Shown here in pieces: positions 27,655 to 36,040 of a stretch of DNA of 64,000 nt. Every line of letters begins with the position of its first letter. Position 1 is the first letter of the stretch. The notes below the pieces were generated by a model. That model saw only the letters and a list, made by a program, of their open reading frames with translations. It had not been told where the DNA came from and did not search any database. The position numbers and the translations under genes were made by a program. Source of the stretch: Nitratireductor sp. (GTDB taxonomy: Bacteria; Pseudomonadota; Alphaproteobacteria; Rhizobiales; Rhizobiaceae); NCBI RefSeq assembly GCF_017794765.1, contig NZ_CP051236.1:2369948-2433947 (forward strand), read 5' to 3'.

Positions 27655-28881
27655 ATGAAGGCAGCACGCCGCCATGTTGCAATCGGCGCGCTGTGCGGTT
27701 TTCTTGCGTTGTCCGCCTGCGACGCGACTGCGCTGAGCGAGGACGAGAAGGCGAAGATCGCATCTCTTTCAATCGATGCGCTGGGGCCCGTGCCACCTGC
27801 ACCGGGAAATCGCTTTGCGGATGATCCGCGGGCAGCAGATTTTGGCAGACTGCTCTTTTTCGATGAAGGGCTCAGCGAGAGCGGAACCATCTCCTGTGCC
27901 ACATGTCATATTCCCGATCAGCAGTTTCAGGACGGCCGCCCGCGCGGTTTCGGAACGGATGAGACCGACCGACGAACGATGCCTCTGGAGGGGGCTGCAT
28001 GGAATATCTGGCAGTTCTGGGACGGGAGGCGTGACAGTCTTTGGGCGCAGGCGCTCACACCTCTGGAGGACCTGCGGGAACATGCCGGAAACCGCACCGC
28101 CCATGTCCGTTATATCGCGGAAGCCCATGCGGATTCGTATGCGGAAATATTCGGAGCGCTGCCCGATATCTCCGGAATTCCGGAAAACGCCAGTCCGGTG
28201 GGAGGCGAAACCGAACGCGCAAACTGGGACGCGATGACCCCAACCCAGAAAGACGGGGTGAACCGGGTGTTTGCCAATATTGGCAAGGCAATTGCTGCCT
28301 TCGAACGCACGCTGATACCCACCGAAACCCGCTTCGACCGGTTTGCGAGGGCGGTTGCGGCGGGGAGCGAGCAGACAGGGGATGCGGCCTTCAGTGATCT
28401 GGAACTCGAGGGACTTCGGCTCTTCATCGGCAAGGCCAATTGTCTTGAATGCCACAACGGGCCGCGTTTCACGGACGACCACTTTCACAACACGGGTGTT
28501 CCACCTGTCGCAGGACTGCCGGAGGATCTGGGGCGGGCAGCAGGCATCGTTGCAGTGCAATCCGACCCGTTCAACTGTCTGGGGCGCTATAGCGACGCGA
28601 TGCCCGATGCATGCGATGCCCTGCGTTTCATGAAACGCGATGCGACCGCGATGGAGCGCGCGTACAAGACACCCTCGCTGCGTGGTGTGGCAGGCCGACC
28701 GCCCTATATGCATGCCGGGCAGATCGCTACGCTTGAGGCGGTGATCGACCACTACAGCAGCGCACCCGCCGCGGCCTCGGGGCAGAGCGAAATTCGCGGC
28801 GTGGTGTTCACGGACCGCGGGCGGCAGGCGCTGATTGCCTTCCTCAATACGCTGGACACGACGCCCGTTAGCGATCCTTGA
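27655..28881 (+). CDS. Di-haem cytochrome c peroxidase/MauG-family lipoprotein
   Basis: Secreted protein of 408 residues. The N-terminus has a lipobox-like LSAC (19-22), so it is probably a lipoprotein. Two c-type haem sites, CATCH (81-85) and CLECH (263-267), divide it into the two domains of the bacterial cytochrome c peroxidase/MauG family. A proline-rich C-terminal part includes KTPSLRGVAGRPPYMHAGQ, which holds a distal ligand region in this family. It could reduce peroxide or, like MauG and MbnH, modify a partner protein; the tightly linked FixH-like protein is the obvious candidate. Its last 14 bases overlap the end of putR on the other strand. Confidence 0.88.
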   Translation: MKAARRHVAIGALCGFLALSACDATALSEDEKAKIASLSIDALGPVPPAPGNRFADDPRAADFGRLLFFDEGLSESGTISCATCHIPDQQFQDGRPRGFGTDETDRRTMPLEGAAWNIWQFWDGRRDSLWAQALTPLEDLREHAGNRTAHVRYIAEAHADSYAEIFGALPDISGIPENASPVGGETERANWDAMTPTQKDGVNRVFANIGKAIAAFERTLIPTETRFDRFARAVAAGSEQTGDAAFSDLELEGLRLFIGKANCLECHNGPRFTDDHFHNTGVPPVAGLPEDLGRAAGIVAVQSDPFNCLGRYSDAMPDACDALRFMKRDATAMERAYKTPSLRGVAGRPPYMHAGQIATLEAVIDHYSSAPAAASGQSEIRGVVFTDRGRQALIAFLNTLDTTPVSDP

Positions 28882-29320
28882 CCGTTTCCATGGTCACGAA
28901 GGTCGAGGTGCGGGCGACATGGGGCAGGGCGGAGATACGCTCGCCCAGCACCTTGCGATAGCTCGAAATATCGCGCGTCCGCACCTTGAGCAGGTAGTCG
29001 AAGCCGGCGGCCGTCATGTGACATTGCTCGATCTCGGGCACGGCAAGAACCGCTTTGTTGAAGGCGGCAAGTGCGGATGAACGCGTGTCTTCCAACTCTA
29101 CCTGAACAAAAGCAATATGGCCTTCGCCGATGCGTGCGCGATCAATGATTGCCGAGTAGCCACGAATATAGCCTTCCTTCTCCAGACGGCGCAGCCGGGC
29201 CTGAACCGGGGTCTTTGAAAGACCGACCCGGCGCGCAAGCTCGGCGATGGAAAGTCGGCCATCCCTGGTCAGGGCGTCGAGGATATTTCGGTCGATGCGG
29301 TCAACACGTTCTGTTTCCAT
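28868..29320 (-). CDS. putR: Lrp/AsnC-family proline-utilisation regulator
   Basis: Lrp-type regulator of 150 residues: helix-turn-helix SIAELARRVGLSKTPVQARLRR, then an effector-binding RAM domain with VLAVPEIEQCHMTAAGFDYLL. It diverges from putA across 159 bases, the arrangement known for PutR in Rhizobium and Agrobacterium, where it activates putA with proline. The start METERVDRIDR at 29320 is preferred over a long upstream open frame that would run through the putA promoter into its 5' end. Confidence 0.92.
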   Translation of the reverse strand: METERVDRIDRNILDALTRDGRLSIAELARRVGLSKTPVQARLRRLEKEGYIRGYSAIIDRARIGEGHIAFVQVELEDTRSSALAAFNKAVLAVPEIEQCHMTAAGFDYLLKVRTRDISSYRKVLGERISALPHVARTSTFVTMETVKDR

Positions 29321-29479
29321 ATGAAATGCAGCTCTCAAGGTCCGATATTCGAAGGAAAGATAGCCCATATGACCTAAATAGAGCAATAGATTAGCCCGAA
29401 TGGCCAAAGTCCCTGTGTTATGATCGCTGCGCTGAGGCGGTAGGAGCGCCGTAAGTGCCATTCCATAATCGAGGACATC

Positions 29480-32400
29480 ATGCAGAAGAATGCGCCGCAA
29501 AAACTGCGAGAAGAAATCAGGGCTCACTACCTGGTCGATGAAGCGGAGGCGCTGCGGAGGCTGGTCGCCCTGGCCGACCTGTCGCACGAAGACAGAGACC
29601 GGATCTCGGCCAATGCAGCCGAACTGGTGCGGGCGGTGCGCTCTTCAAGCGACATGCACATGATGGAAGCGTTTCTCTCCGAATATGGCCTTTCGACCCA
29701 GGAAGGCGTGGCGCTGATGTGTCTGGCGGAGGCGCTGCTGCGCGTGCCTGACGCCGAGACGATGGACGATTTGATCCGCGACAAGATCGCGCCGCATGAC
29801 TGGTCCGCTCATTCGGGTGAATCGGCATCGATCTTTGTGAATGCTTCGACCTGGGCGCTGATGCTGACGGGGCGTGTTCTGGACGATGAGGGAGACGGTG
29901 TTGAAGCGATCCTGCGCGGGCTGGTGCGCCGCATGGGTGAACCCGTGATCCGCACTGCCGTGTCGCGCGCGATGCGTGAGATGGGCGAGCAGTTCGTGCT
30001 TGGCCGAACCATCGAGGAAGCGATGAAGCGCGGCCGCTCCATGGTCGAAAAGGGCTACACCTACTCCTATGACATGCTTGGTGAGGCGGCCCGTACGGAA
30101 GCGGACGCGCTGCGCTATCACAAGGCCTACGCGGACGCCATCGCTGCTCTGAAACGCCACTCCAACCAGGACGATATTCGCGAGAATCCGGGTATTTCCG
30201 TAAAACTCTCCGCGCTTCATCCACGCTATGAGGCAACGCAGAAAGCACGCATGCTGCCGGTGATGATCGAGCGGCTGAAGAGCCTTGCCCTGGCGGCGCG
30301 GGACGCACGCATGGGCCTCAATATCGACGCAGAAGAGGCGGACCGCCTCGACCTCTCGCTCGACGTGATCGAAGCGGTTTTGGCCGATGAGGACCTTGCC
30401 GGCTGGGACGGGTTCGGTGTGGTGGTGCAGGCATATGGGCCACGCGCACCATTTGTTCTGGACTGGCTCCACGCGCTTGCAGAGCGGCTTGACCGGCGGA
30501 TCATGGTGCGACTGGTCAAAGGCGCCTACTGGGACACCGAGATCAAACGTGCTCAGGTGATGGGGCTGGACGGCTTCCCGGTTTTCACGCGCAAGGTCAA
30601 CACGGATGTGAGCTACATCGCCTGCGCACGTAAACTCCTGGGGATGACGGATCGCATCTACCCGCAATTCGCTACGCACAACGCCCATACGGCGGCTGCC
30701 ATTCTCGCGATGGCCTCTGACAAGTCGCTTTTTGAATTTCAGCGCCTGCATGGGATGGGCGAAGCGCTGCACGAGACCGTGCGCAAGCGTGAAGGGACGC
30801 GCTGCCGCATCTATGCGCCTGTGGGTGCGCACCAGGATCTGCTTGCTTATCTCGTTCGCAGACTGCTCGAAAACGGGGCCAACTCCTCCTTTGTGCACCA
30901 GATCGTCGACGAAGATGTGAGCGCGGAAGTAATTGCCGCCGATCCCCTTGCAGCTGTGGAAAAGCCCCTGAATGCGGCCAATCCGGCCATCGAACGCCCT
31001 TCGGAGATTTTCGGCCCGAGCCGGAAGAACGCCAGGGGCTGGGACATCACGGACCCGGTGACCATGCTCGAGCTTGATGCAGCCCGGGGGCCGTTTGCCG
31101 CACCGCATCAATGGGAAGCGCGCTCCATCACCCCTGCAAAGGGAAAGGGAGACACGCGAAAAGTGATCAATCCGGCGCGGCTCTCCGAAACCGTGGGTAC
31201 GGTTCGCGATGCCACGCGGGAGCAGGCAAGTGAGGCGGTGGACGTCGCATTGCAGGCGCAGCCCGGCTGGGCGAAAACGCCGGTGGCAGAGCGCGGCAGA
31301 ATTTTGCGCCATATCGCCGATCTCTACGAGAAGCACGCAGCGGAGTTCTTCGCGCTTGCCACGCGCGAGGCCGGCAAATCACTTGCCGACGGCATCGCTG
31401 AGGTCCGCGAGGCGGTGGATTTTCTGCGCTACTACGCCCGCGAAGCCGAACATGTTGAGAAGGACACGCGGGCGAGGGGCGTGATCGTGTGCATTTCGCC
31501 GTGGAACTTCCCGCTCGCAATCTTTACCGGACAGATCGCAGCGGCACTCGTGACGGGCAATGCGGTCATTGCAAAGCCGGCCGAACAGACATCGCTAATT
31601 GCGGCCCGCGCCGTTGCAGTGATGCATGAGGCGGGCGTGCCGGCCCAAGTGCTGCAGCTTCTGATTGGTGATGGTCCGACAGTCGGTGGCCCCCTGACCG
31701 CTGATCCGCGCATTGCCGGCGTATGTTTCACCGGCTCGACGGAGGTTGCGCGGCTCATCGAGCGGCAACTTGCCGACAATGCCGGACCTGAGGCCATGCT
31801 GATCGCGGAGACCGGCGGGCTCAACGCGATGATCGTCGATTCCACCGCGCTCCCCGAGCAGGCCGTGCGCGACATAGTCGCCTCCGCCTTCCAGAGTGCC
31901 GGTCAACGCTGCTCGGCCCTGCGCATGCTCTATGTGCAGAAGGATGTGGAAGATCGGGTCCTCGAGATGCTGAAGGGCGCCATGCAGGCTCTCAGCATCG
32001 GCGATCCATGGGAGGTTTCGACCGATGTCGGTCCGGTGATCGACGATGAAGCACGCGAGACGATCAAAACCTATGCGCAGCGTATGACGGACAATGGTCG
32101 CCTCATCGCGGCGCTCGATGTGCCGGATGGCGGGCGTTTCGTGGCGCCGGCTGCCTTCAAAGTGTCTGGAATCCAGGAACTGGAGCGTGAAATCTTCGGG
32201 CCCATACTGCATGTGGCCGCTTTTGAGGCGGATGATATCGACAAAGTTATTTCCGATGTCAACGCAAAGGGTTATGGCCTGACGTTTGGGCTACACACGC
32301 GCATTGACGCGCGCGCTCAGCATGTGATCGATCGCGTGCACGCGGGCAACATCTACGTGAACCGAAATCAGATCGGCGCCGTCGTCGGCTCTCAACCCTT

Positions 32401-33094
32401 CGGCGGTGAGGGGCTTTCGGGTACAGGGCCGAAAGCGGGTGGCCCGCACTATCTGCGCCGTTTCCGGCGTGGTGCGGAGATTGAACAGGTAAAGCCTTCA
32501 GGGGCCGTGCTGGCTGCCGACGCGGTGAACCGCCTCCTGCCTGCAGTGGACACCAGGTGGACAGCGCGCGCGGACAGGCTCCCGGTCCTGCGCAAGCTCC
32601 TGCGTGGCAGGGCACAGGAAGCGATGGCAGCCTCGGCGGCGCTGGATCAGGGGCCTCTCGATCTGCCGGGGCCGACGGGCGAGGCCAACACGCTGATGTT
32701 GACACCACGTGGCCGTGCGCTCTGTCTCGGTGCAGATGAAGAGGTCCTGCTGGCGCAGGTCGTGCAGGCACTGTCGGCCGGAAACGCAGTGCTTGCAGTG
32801 CACCCGGAAGCGCGACGCATTCTCAAGCCGCTGCTGGGGCAGGGGCTTCCGCTGGAGGGCGCTGACGGCACGGTTTCTCCTGAAATCCTGACCGCTCTTG
32901 CCGTTGATCTGGTGGCCGCCAATGGCGAAGCTGAATGGCTGACGACCCTGCGCCGGACGCTTGCCGCGCGGGAAGGGGCGATTGTTCCTTTGATCGTGGA
33001 GCCGATCTACCCGGCGGCCTTTGCACATGAACGCGCCATCTGTGTCGACACGACGGCGGCCGGCGGCAATGCGAGCCTTTTGGCTTCGGTATAG
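29480..33094 (+). CDS. putA: Bifunctional proline dehydrogenase / glutamate-semialdehyde dehydrogenase
   Basis: Protein of 1204 residues that oxidises proline to glutamate in two steps, at the membrane. An N-terminal FAD-dependent proline dehydrogenase barrel (to about 480) contains KGAYWDTEIKRAQ and FATHNAHTAA. An aldehyde dehydrogenase domain (about 520-1000) carries CFTGSTEVARLIERQ and the nucleophile Cys811 in FQSAGQRCSALRM. A C-terminal extension of about 200 residues follows. It lacks the ribbon-helix-helix DNA-binding domain of enterobacterial PutA, in line with control by the separate PutR. GAGGA precedes the start. Confidence 0.97.
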   Translation: MQKNAPQKLREEIRAHYLVDEAEALRRLVALADLSHEDRDRISANAAELVRAVRSSSDMHMMEAFLSEYGLSTQEGVALMCLAEALLRVPDAETMDDLIRDKIAPHDWSAHSGESASIFVNASTWALMLTGRVLDDEGDGVEAILRGLVRRMGEPVIRTAVSRAMREMGEQFVLGRTIEEAMKRGRSMVEKGYTYSYDMLGEAARTEADALRYHKAYADAIAALKRHSNQDDIRENPGISVKLSALHPRYEATQKARMLPVMIERLKSLALAARDARMGLNIDAEEADRLDLSLDVIEAVLADEDLAGWDGFGVVVQAYGPRAPFVLDWLHALAERLDRRIMVRLVKGAYWDTEIKRAQVMGLDGFPVFTRKVNTDVSYIACARKLLGMTDRIYPQFATHNAHTAAAILAMASDKSLFEFQRLHGMGEALHETVRKREGTRCRIYAPVGAHQDLLAYLVRRLLENGANSSFVHQIVDEDVSAEVIAADPLAAVEKPLNAANPAIERPSEIFGPSRKNARGWDITDPVTMLELDAARGPFAAPHQWEARSITPAKGKGDTRKVINPARLSETVGTVRDATREQASEAVDVALQAQPGWAKTPVAERGRILRHIADLYEKHAAEFFALATREAGKSLADGIAEVREAVDFLRYYAREAEHVEKDTRARGVIVCISPWNFPLAIFTGQIAAALVTGNAVIAKPAEQTSLIAARAVAVMHEAGVPAQVLQLLIGDGPTVGGPLTADPRIAGVCFTGSTEVARLIERQLADNAGPEAMLIAETGGLNAMIVDSTALPEQAVRDIVASAFQSAGQRCSALRMLYVQKDVEDRVLEMLKGAMQALSIGDPWEVSTDVGPVIDDEARETIKTYAQRMTDNGRLIAALDVPDGGRFVAPAAFKVSGIQELEREIFGPILHVAAFEADDIDKVISDVNAKGYGLTFGLHTRIDARAQHVIDRVHAGNIYVNRNQIGAVVGSQPFGGEGLSGTGPKAGGPHYLRRFRRGAEIEQVKPSGAVLAADAVNRLLPAVDTRWTARADRLPVLRKLLRGRAQEAMAASAALDQGPLDLPGPTGEANTLMLTPRGRALCLGADEEVLLAQVVQALSAGNAVLAVHPEARRILKPLLGQGLPLEGADGTVSPEILTALAVDLVAANGEAEWLTTLRRTLAAREGAIVPLIVEPIYPAAFAHERAICVDTTAAGGNASLLASV

Positions 33095-33106
33095 GCTGAA
33101 AATTCA

Positions 33107-33130
33107 CCGCGCAGCCCGGCGGCTGCGCGG
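33107..33130. terminator. Hairpin between putA and tonB ends
   Basis: CCGCGCAGCC and GGCTGCGCGG form a perfect 10-pair stem around a CGGC loop, between the converging stops of putA and tonB. On the minus strand the stem is followed shortly by TTTT, so it best fits termination of the receptor-tonB operon; it may serve both directions. Confidence 0.65.
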
Positions 33131-33141
33131 ACCGTGTGGGA

Positions 33142-34047
33142 TCAGCGGCGAAACGCCAATGGCACAGTGAAGCCCCAGCTTGAGCGGCCCGCTTCTGCCG
33201 GTATCCGGGGGAAGGGAGCTGCGCGACGCACCGTCTCGAGAGCGGCCTGATCGAGGACGTTCGACCCGGAACTGCTAACAATGCGAATGCCGCTCACCGA
33301 ACCATTCTGCGCGACCGTGAAGCGCACACGCACCTCGCCCTTCAGCCGCTGGCGTTTTGCTGCGCTGGGATAGCGAAGGGAACGCCGCAGTTTGGAGACA
33401 ACCTTGCCGGGATAGTTGGAGACGCGCGCATTACCACTTTGCGTGGCACGCGCGACCTGTCGGCCCTTGGAGGCCTTTCCGGCGTGCTGCTTTCCCGACG
33501 CCGTTCCACGGCGCGCATCCTGAGTGTCGCGACCCTTTGAGCCGGCGCTGCGCTGTTTAGGCGGTGCCGTTTTGGCCTTGCGGACCGGCTTTTTCTCGAT
33601 CTTTGGTTTGGGCGGCGGCGTGTAGGCGGGGCGGGGCGTTGGAACCGGTGCTTCCGACAGGGCTGCCACAATCTGCGCGCTCTCGACCGGTTCGACAGCC
33701 TCTGCTGTCTCTGCCTCCGTCACCTCGGCAACGGGTTGCTCCGCCTCCACGACCGGGGCCGGGGCTTCGTCAACCACGGTTTCGACCGGTGCCTCGGGCG
33801 GCACCTCTCTTGCCGTTTCGGGCTGAACCGGCTCTGTCTCCGGCTGCGATACCGGCACGATTTCCTCGGTTGTTTTACCGGCGGCAACCATATCGGCAAA
33901 GGCGTTGCCGGCGATCGCGATCTCCGTGGAGCCGCCACCGGCGATCTCGACATCTGTCGGGCGGCTCATCACATAGACTGCCGCCCCCGCGTGAAGGCTT
34001 AACGATACGGCCAGCGCCACGGCCCATTTCCATGCCCGCATTTTCAT
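33142..34047 (-). CDS. tonB: TonB energy-transducing protein
   Basis: TonB of 301 residues: one N-terminal membrane anchor with the characteristic SLSLHAG histidine-containing start, a long proline/glutamate-rich periplasmic spacer (about 60-175, many PE and PV repeats), a basic stretch, and a C-terminal TonB domain with YPSAAKRQRLKGEVRVRFTV and VSGIRIVSSSGSNVLDQAAL. It spans the periplasm to power the haem receptor encoded in the same operon. It starts within the ATGA overlap with the second exbD. Confidence 0.95.
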   Translation of the reverse strand: MKMRAWKWAVALAVSLSLHAGAAVYVMSRPTDVEIAGGGSTEIAIAGNAFADMVAAGKTTEEIVPVSQPETEPVQPETAREVPPEAPVETVVDEAPAPVVEAEQPVAEVTEAETAEAVEPVESAQIVAALSEAPVPTPRPAYTPPPKPKIEKKPVRKAKTAPPKQRSAGSKGRDTQDARRGTASGKQHAGKASKGRQVARATQSGNARVSNYPGKVVSKLRRSLRYPSAAKRQRLKGEVRVRFTVAQNGSVSGIRIVSSSGSNVLDQAALETVRRAAPFPRIPAEAGRSSWGFTVPLAFRR

Positions 34048-34454
34048 TCTGCCGCACGTTCCGTGATGATGCTGATCCTGCTGGCACCAGCCGCCTTGAG
34101 GGCGCCGACAATGTCGACGAGTTTGGTGGCCGGCAGATTGCGGTCCGCTGCCACCTTGATCTCGAGTTGTCTTGCAGCCTCTTCACCAAGGGTTTCTGCG
34201 CGCGCGAGCATGAAACCCTGTGCATCGGTAATCCTACCGCGCAGGCGAATCTCACCCTCTTCGGTGACGAACAGCGCATTCGGCGGCTCTGACGGATTGG
34301 CCTCGACGGTGGAAATCAGGCTGACATCATTGTCGAGCGGCGGCGTCAGCGTGCCGGCAACGAGGAAAAAGATCAGCATCAGGAAGACGATGTTGATCAG
34401 AGCGATCGTGCTTTCCCGCTGGCGGAGCTGCGTCGGACGGGCAAGGCGGAGCAT
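34044..34454 (-). CDS. exbD: ExbD/TolR-family protein, second copy
   Basis: ExbD-family protein of 136 residues: short cytoplasmic N-terminus, one membrane helix (LINIVFLMLIFFLVAGTLTP) and a periplasmic domain. The family's essential acidic residue normally lies in the membrane segment (LIDVIF); here that motif reads ALINIVF, with asparagine replacing aspartate. The preceding exbD keeps the aspartate. It follows that gene by five bases and overlaps tonB by four. Confidence 0.9.
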   Translation of the reverse strand: MLRLARPTQLRQRESTIALINIVFLMLIFFLVAGTLTPPLDNDVSLISTVEANPSEPPNALFVTEEGEIRLRGRITDAQGFMLARAETLGEEAARQLEIKVAADRNLPATKLVDIVGALKAAGASRISIITERAAE

Positions 34455-34459
34455 GGAAA

Positions 34460-34858
34460 TTACCTCGCGACGGAAAGGTTGAGTTCGGTGTTGCGGCGAA
34501 TGTTTTCCACCGCCTCAACCAGCTGTTGGGATGTGAGCTCGCCGCGCACCAGGAGAACGGCGGTTTCCGCGCCGGCTTCCTTCAGGCGTGCGAGTTCGAC
34601 GATGGCTGCCTCTTCGGCGAGCATCCGGCCATTGACGCGCCAGCCCGCCGGATCATCAACGCGGATCAGCACGTCTGGCGACTTGCCGCCAGTGGATGCC
34701 GAGGCCGGGCCGCCGGAAATCTCCACCCTTGCGAAGCGCGTGAAGGTCGAGGTGAGCATGAAGAAGAGCAATAGCAGGAAGATCACATCAATCAGCGATG
34801 TGAGCGACAGAGGCCTTCTCTTCCTGACTGCTGCGACGTCAATGCGCATGGGTTTCAC
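34460..34858 (-). CDS. exbD: ExbD/TolR-family protein, first copy
   Basis: ExbD-family protein of 132 residues with the canonical LIDVIFLLLLFFMLTSTFTR membrane segment, including the proton-coupling aspartate, and a periplasmic domain ending RRNTELNLSVAR. It forms the proton channel with ExbB and drives TonB. It overlaps the end of exbB by 20 bases and is followed by a divergent second exbD. Confidence 0.93.
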   Translation of the reverse strand: MKPMRIDVAAVRKRRPLSLTSLIDVIFLLLLFFMLTSTFTRFARVEISGGPASASTGGKSPDVLIRVDDPAGWRVNGRMLAEEAAIVELARLKEAGAETAVLLVRGELTSQQLVEAVENIRRNTELNLSVAR

Positions 34859-35546
34859 CTGTCACCGGCCGCGGTGATCCGGCTTCTTCCGAGGCTGCGC
34901 GTGCCTCTGCTTTTTCAATTGATGCGTGGGAAAGGACTGTCGCCGTCATCGTTTCAATGGCGACACGCTCGTTCTCGATACGCGTCTCGAACCAGGTAAG
35001 AAGAAGTGAAACCGGCATGGCAACGGCAAGGCCGCAAGCCGTTGTCAGGAGCGCAACCCAGATACCGCCGGCCAGCAGTGACGGGTCTACCGAATTTCCG
35101 GCTTCCTGGAGCTTCTGGAAGGCTTCGATCATGCCAAGAACGGTGCCGAACAGACCAAGCAGAGGCGCCACCTGGGCGATCGCGTCCAGCGCGCGAAACC
35201 CACGTTGCAGATCATGCAGACGACCAAGCGCCAGGCGGCTGATTTCGTCTTCTATAGCGCCCCTGTCCGCCTTTGCAGCGGCAAGGCGCATGGTGGTTGC
35301 AAGGGTTTCCTCCAGCGGTGAGCGGGCATTGGCAAGCATGGACCGCGCCTCTCCCTGATTGTGGTGAAACCAGGCATGGAGCGCGCGGTTGGAACGCCCG
35401 TGCCGACCGACGCGTTCGCGCTGAAACTGCGCGAACTTCAGAAGGATCAGCGCCACGGCGAAGACCGACAGAACGAGCAGGATCGCGACGACCGGGCCGC
35501 CGAGCTTGAGAAAGGAGCCTATGGAAGAGATGACGCCGTCGAACAT
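34839..35546 (-). CDS. exbB: ExbB/TolQ-type proton channel protein
   Basis: MotA/TolQ/ExbB-family protein of 235 residues with three membrane segments: one near the N-terminus (VVAILLVLSVFAVALILLKF), and two in the conserved channel region AQVAPLLGLFGTVLGMIEAF and GGIWVALLTTACGLAVAMP. Membrane topology and motifs are standard. It is the third gene of the operon receptor-orf-exbB-exbD-exbD-tonB. Confidence 0.94.
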   Translation of the reverse strand: MFDGVISSIGSFLKLGGPVVAILLVLSVFAVALILLKFAQFQRERVGRHGRSNRALHAWFHHNQGEARSMLANARSPLEETLATTMRLAAAKADRGAIEDEISRLALGRLHDLQRGFRALDAIAQVAPLLGLFGTVLGMIEAFQKLQEAGNSVDPSLLAGGIWVALLTTACGLAVAMPVSLLLTWFETRIENERVAIETMTATVLSHASIEKAEARAASEEAGSPRPVTGETHAH

Positions 35547-35577
35547 TGGGGCATTCCTGTCGGTTTATGTCTGGAGA

Positions 35578-36039
35578 TTATTTGCCGAATGTGACTGAGC
35601 CGCGGCTGGTGGCTTCTAGCCGCGCGATACAGTCTCCAGGTTCAATCCCGTCGCCCTCGCAGGCCGAAGCGTCGTTGATGAGAACGCGGCCGATCTCATC
35701 GCAATCGGCTTCGGCCAGATCGAAACGGCGCACCTTGGTTTTCTCGCTGGGCAGGTCCTGAAAATCGAGGATGAGAAGCCGGTCAACGAGACCTTCCCTG
35801 GTGAAGAGGGCAATTTCATAGGCTGCCTTGGCAATATCCTTTCCCATCGCATTCTCGACCACGAATGCAATGCGACAGCCCTTTTCGCTTTTCTGGAGAG
35901 CGTTAAGCTCGAGCCTGATCGAACCGGCGACAGCGTCCTGCGCAGCCCCCGGCAAGGTCATTGCCAGGGGGGCGACCATCGCCGCCACGATACGGGCGGC
36001 GACGGACATATGAGCCAGAAGCGATAATCGAGATGACAT
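35578..36039 (-). CDS. Exported four-cysteine protein of unknown function in the haem TonB operon
   Basis: Protein of 153 residues with an N-terminal signal peptide (cleavage near APLAMTLPGAAQ, residues 23-34). The mature part has four cysteines (55, 113, 127, 137), which could form two disulfides, and beta-strand-like stretches such as EKGCRIAFVVENAMGKDI and VDRLLILDFQDLP. GGAGG, overlapping the receptor's last codons, precedes the start at 36039, so translation is coupled. It lies between the haem receptor and exbB. I do not recognise a characterised family; a periplasmic accessory role in haem/TonB function is inferred only from position. Confidence 0.75.
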   Translation of the reverse strand: MSSRLSLLAHMSVAARIVAAMVAPLAMTLPGAAQDAVAGSIRLELNALQKSEKGCRIAFVVENAMGKDIAKAAYEIALFTREGLVDRLLILDFQDLPSEKTKVRRFDLAEADCDEIGRVLINDASACEGDGIEPGDCIARLEATSRGSVTFGK

Positions 36040-36040
36040 C

